From: a virus
DNA: 23,720 nt
Strand: one strand, 5' to 3'
Virus record (IMG/VR): IMGVR_UViG_3300017756_000110
Location: 1 to 23,720 of that record
Shown here: positions 21,910-23,720 of the stretch, one piece after another
Layout of the letters: each line of letters opens with the position of its first letter
Numbering within the stretch: the first letter of the stretch is position 1
The notes under the pieces: model-generated
What the model was told of the DNA's origin: nothing
The model's input: only the letters and a program-made list of their open reading frames with translations
Database searches by the model: none
Program-made: the position numbers and the translations under genes

Positions 21910-22692
21910 ATGAGTAAAGTATTTGTAAAAGCAATAGCACCACACCGACAAAAGGTGTTGCAAGGCGACAAAGAGATGCGCTTGCAACAACTTGCAAACC
22001 GAATGATGGCTGACCAAATGCGTGAAAGCGGTCAAAGCCCTACTGGTGACATGTTCACACAAGGCCGTGACAAACTCATGAGGGACATGGTGATGAATCC
22101 TGAAGCCCACAATATCAAGTTCATGGGCGAAAGAGTACCCTTTGAGGGGCAAACTTTGGGAAGTTCGCTTAGTGAGCCTGACGTAGCAGGGGAGCAAGCG
22201 GCTATTGATGATGAATTTAAAGATGGTGAAACGCTTGAATCAAACAACATGATGCGTGATACAAGAAGTGCTGAATCCTACAAGACTGGTGATACTTCAC
22301 CTCAAATTGGTGATGAACGATTTTTTCCACCACCTCCTGATAGCACTCTACAAGACAAACTTATAGCGGATAACATCTTATCTGAAATTCTTGACGAAAA
22401 AGGCAACCTAAAGCCTGACAATCAATTTATGGATAGGGAAGAAGACGAGGAAGATGACGACCGCCCACAAAGCGAGGACGACCTCATGGACCGTATGGCT
22501 CGAAAGGCTGTACACCACATCAGCAGTTTCCGTGATGCTTGGATGGTCATAAAAAACGACCCGTATGATTGGCAAGGTCAAGAATACGACACACATTGTC
22601 CAAGATGTAGCAAAGGTATTTATCGAGAAAATGAAGACGATTTGTTATTCATTCGTGAAATGGGCATGTGTACCGATTGTGCAATGAAGTGA
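21910..22692 (+). CDS. Acidic protein with C-terminal zinc ribbon
   Basis: 260 residues from ATG 21910, chosen because a GTGAT site sits three bases upstream and the gap to the previous stop is four bases; the in-frame ATG 21886, which overlaps the previous gene by 20 bases, is an alternative. Residues 1-60 are helical and Met-rich. A long middle is acidic and low complexity (REEDEEDDDRPQSEDD). The C-terminus has C230-PR-C233 and C254-TD-C257, a zinc ribbon. No family is recognised. Position before the connector-like gene suggests a head-completion role. Confidence 0.8.
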   Translation: MSKVFVKAIAPHRQKVLQGDKEMRLQQLANRMMADQMRESGQSPTGDMFTQGRDKLMRDMVMNPEAHNIKFMGERVPFEGQTLGSSLSEPDVAGEQAAIDDEFKDGETLESNNMMRDTRSAESYKTGDTSPQIGDERFFPPPPDSTLQDKLIADNILSEILDEKGNLKPDNQFMDREEDEEDDDRPQSEDDLMDRMARKAVHHISSFRDAWMVIKNDPYDWQGQEYDTHCPRCSKGIYRENEDDLLFIREMGMCTDCAMK

Positions 22693-22705
22693 GGGAGGAG
22701 TATGT

Positions 22706-23720
22706 ATGCCAGTAGTATTCTCACCCGGTGAACCTGAAACAAGGCCACTCGACCCGACTGCTACTGCGTACACAACCGCCCAAAGAGTTGCTGACCTCCT
22801 TGACATTGGACCGCAAGAAGCCATACTGATGTCGGCTACTGCTGATACCAACGCTGTGTACATCACAGGTACGGACTTTCGTAATCACGGATTTACTATT
22901 GGTGATAAAGTACGATTATACAGCGATGCTGACCCATTCGGTAAAGAAGACTTGGAGATTTCAGACATAGGACCAAGCACAGGTGGTGACAGTGCGGGTA
23001 CAGGTCACGTCAAAATTACGTTTACTACTTCACCGATTACTGTTTCAGAATACGAAGTAGCCGACAATGGGTACGTACAAAATCAAGCCTCGTTTACCAA
23101 CGGTAAAACACGAGGTATGACCAAAGCCAAAGTAGACCACGTTATCCTCAAGATGCAAGACCGCATTGATAACGTAACACACAACGCTTGGCGACCATAC
23201 TTGGTGAGTGCCGAATACATTAACTTCGATACCTACAAACCATACCGACGACGGTACTATACAGATTATGTTGGTACTGCACCACTTTTGTTCCGCAATG
23301 TTCAACAAATGCTTCGTATTGAGTTGTGGCAAGGTGATGACTATCGAGAGATATGCGGTGCGGAGGCACGTATTAAGTTTGATGATGTGTCTAATCTATC
23401 GAGCGCAGGTATCTATATCTCAACTGGTAACGGTAGTGTTGCATCTCTTGAACAAGGCACTGGTTCAGGACAATGGCGTGACGATTTTGATGCTACAACT
23501 GTTGCTCAAAATTTTGCGGATTTGGTAAACAAGGAAGACCGTGTAAACAAAACAACCGTTGAGTTTTCTCCATCGTTCAAGTTAGAAGGTTCTACGTCAA
23601 ACGTGGGTGTCCATAACGAGGTCTTAGCAACGGCAAACAGTGATTATGGTACAGGTGTGGTAAAATTAACCTCAATGCGTCAAGTGAAAGCAGGTGAAAC
23701 GTGCAGTATTGTTACAACAA
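22706..23720 (+). CDS. Partial connector/neck-like structural protein, runs off window
   Basis: ATG 22706 has GGAGGAG five bases before it (22694-22700); ATG 22702 in another frame ends after nine codons. The frame stays open to the last base, 338 residues visible. The N-terminus (QRVADLLDIGPQEA) and MTKAKVDHVILKMQDRIDN, followed by AWRPYLVSAEYINFDTY, resemble the helical core of phage head-tail connector proteins, but a β-rich insert (residues about 45-130) is present. Position after the head genes fits a neck or head-tail adaptor role. Assignment is inference. Confidence 0.7.
   Translation, partial: MPVVFSPGEPETRPLDPTATAYTTAQRVADLLDIGPQEAILMSATADTNAVYITGTDFRNHGFTIGDKVRLYSDADPFGKEDLEISDIGPSTGGDSAGTGHVKITFTTSPITVSEYEVADNGYVQNQASFTNGKTRGMTKAKVDHVILKMQDRIDNVTHNAWRPYLVSAEYINFDTYKPYRRRYYTDYVGTAPLLFRNVQQMLRIELWQGDDYREICGAEARIKFDDVSNLSSAGIYISTGNGSVASLEQGTGSGQWRDDFDATTVAQNFADLVNKEDRVNKTTVEFSPSFKLEGSTSNVGVHNEVLATANSDYGTGVVKLTSMRQVKAGETCSIVTT

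Noticed and set aside
1-23720. tRNA, rRNA, CRISPR, integrase or insertion sequence
   Set aside because: No cloverleaf, repeat-spacer pattern, recombinase motif or inverted-repeat-bounded transposase was seen on reading both strands; a tRNA scan was not possible here.

Overview
The window is 23.7 kb of densely packed, single-strand (+) coding sequence: the packaging and head-assembly module of a tailed dsDNA virus (HK97-fold lineage, Caudoviricetes type). Recognisable hallmarks are a large terminase, a portal, a U35-type prohead protease fused to a scaffold, and an HK97-fold major capsid protein. I find no rRNA, tRNA, CRISPR, insertion sequence or integrase, and no gene-free stretch longer than about 50 bases. 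Both outer genes run off the window. The host is not stated by the sequence. Three features fit an archaeal host: a TATA-like box about 28 bases before the protease start codon with almost no leader, Shine-Dalgarno sites of the GGTGA/GGAGG type, and many small zinc-ribbon proteins. A virus of marine Euryarchaeota (magrovirus-like) is a reasonable hypothesis but not proven here.

Layout. (1) 1-4584: three large unrecognised proteins (basic Arg/Pro-rich; His-rich 722 aa; Gln-rich low complexity); the second and third share a GPVNVR motif. (2) 4589-6070: large terminase. (3) 6067-7405: a run of tiny overlapping Cys-rich or basic genes leading into a protein with a ParB-like C-terminal region; an A7 tract separates two reading frames that look like one gene. 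(4) 7431-8729: a protein with a winged-helix-like segment and a LAGLIDADG-type endonuclease motif. (5) 8729-10534: portal with two putative zinc sites and a Pro/Gly/Met repeat tail. (6) 10580-11879: three small genes, one a coiled-coil protein and one very Cys-rich. (7) 11893-17640: a giant 1915-residue protein carrying what looks like an ATP-dependent DNA-ligase-type nucleotidyltransferase domain in which the catalytic residues have been replaced. (8) 17679-20177: protease-scaffold and major capsid protein behind their own promoter. (9) 20204-23720: small head proteins (decoration-like, SAP/HeH-like, zinc-ribbon) and a partial head-tail connector-like gene.

How they work together. The capsid protein assembles on the portal and scaffold, the protease matures the shell, terminase packages DNA through the portal, and the last genes complete the head-tail joint. 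Most neighbours overlap by 1-20 bases, or the upstream TGA stop abuts the next gene's Shine-Dalgarno site, so translation is probably coupled. The most notable observations are the dead ligase-like domain in the giant protein, a strong internal Shine-Dalgarno site exactly at the protease/scaffold boundary (a nested scaffold gene), a C-terminal NMSW(D/E)E motif shared by the scaffold and a distant small coiled-coil protein, and the broken Cys-repeat gene at the A7 tract.
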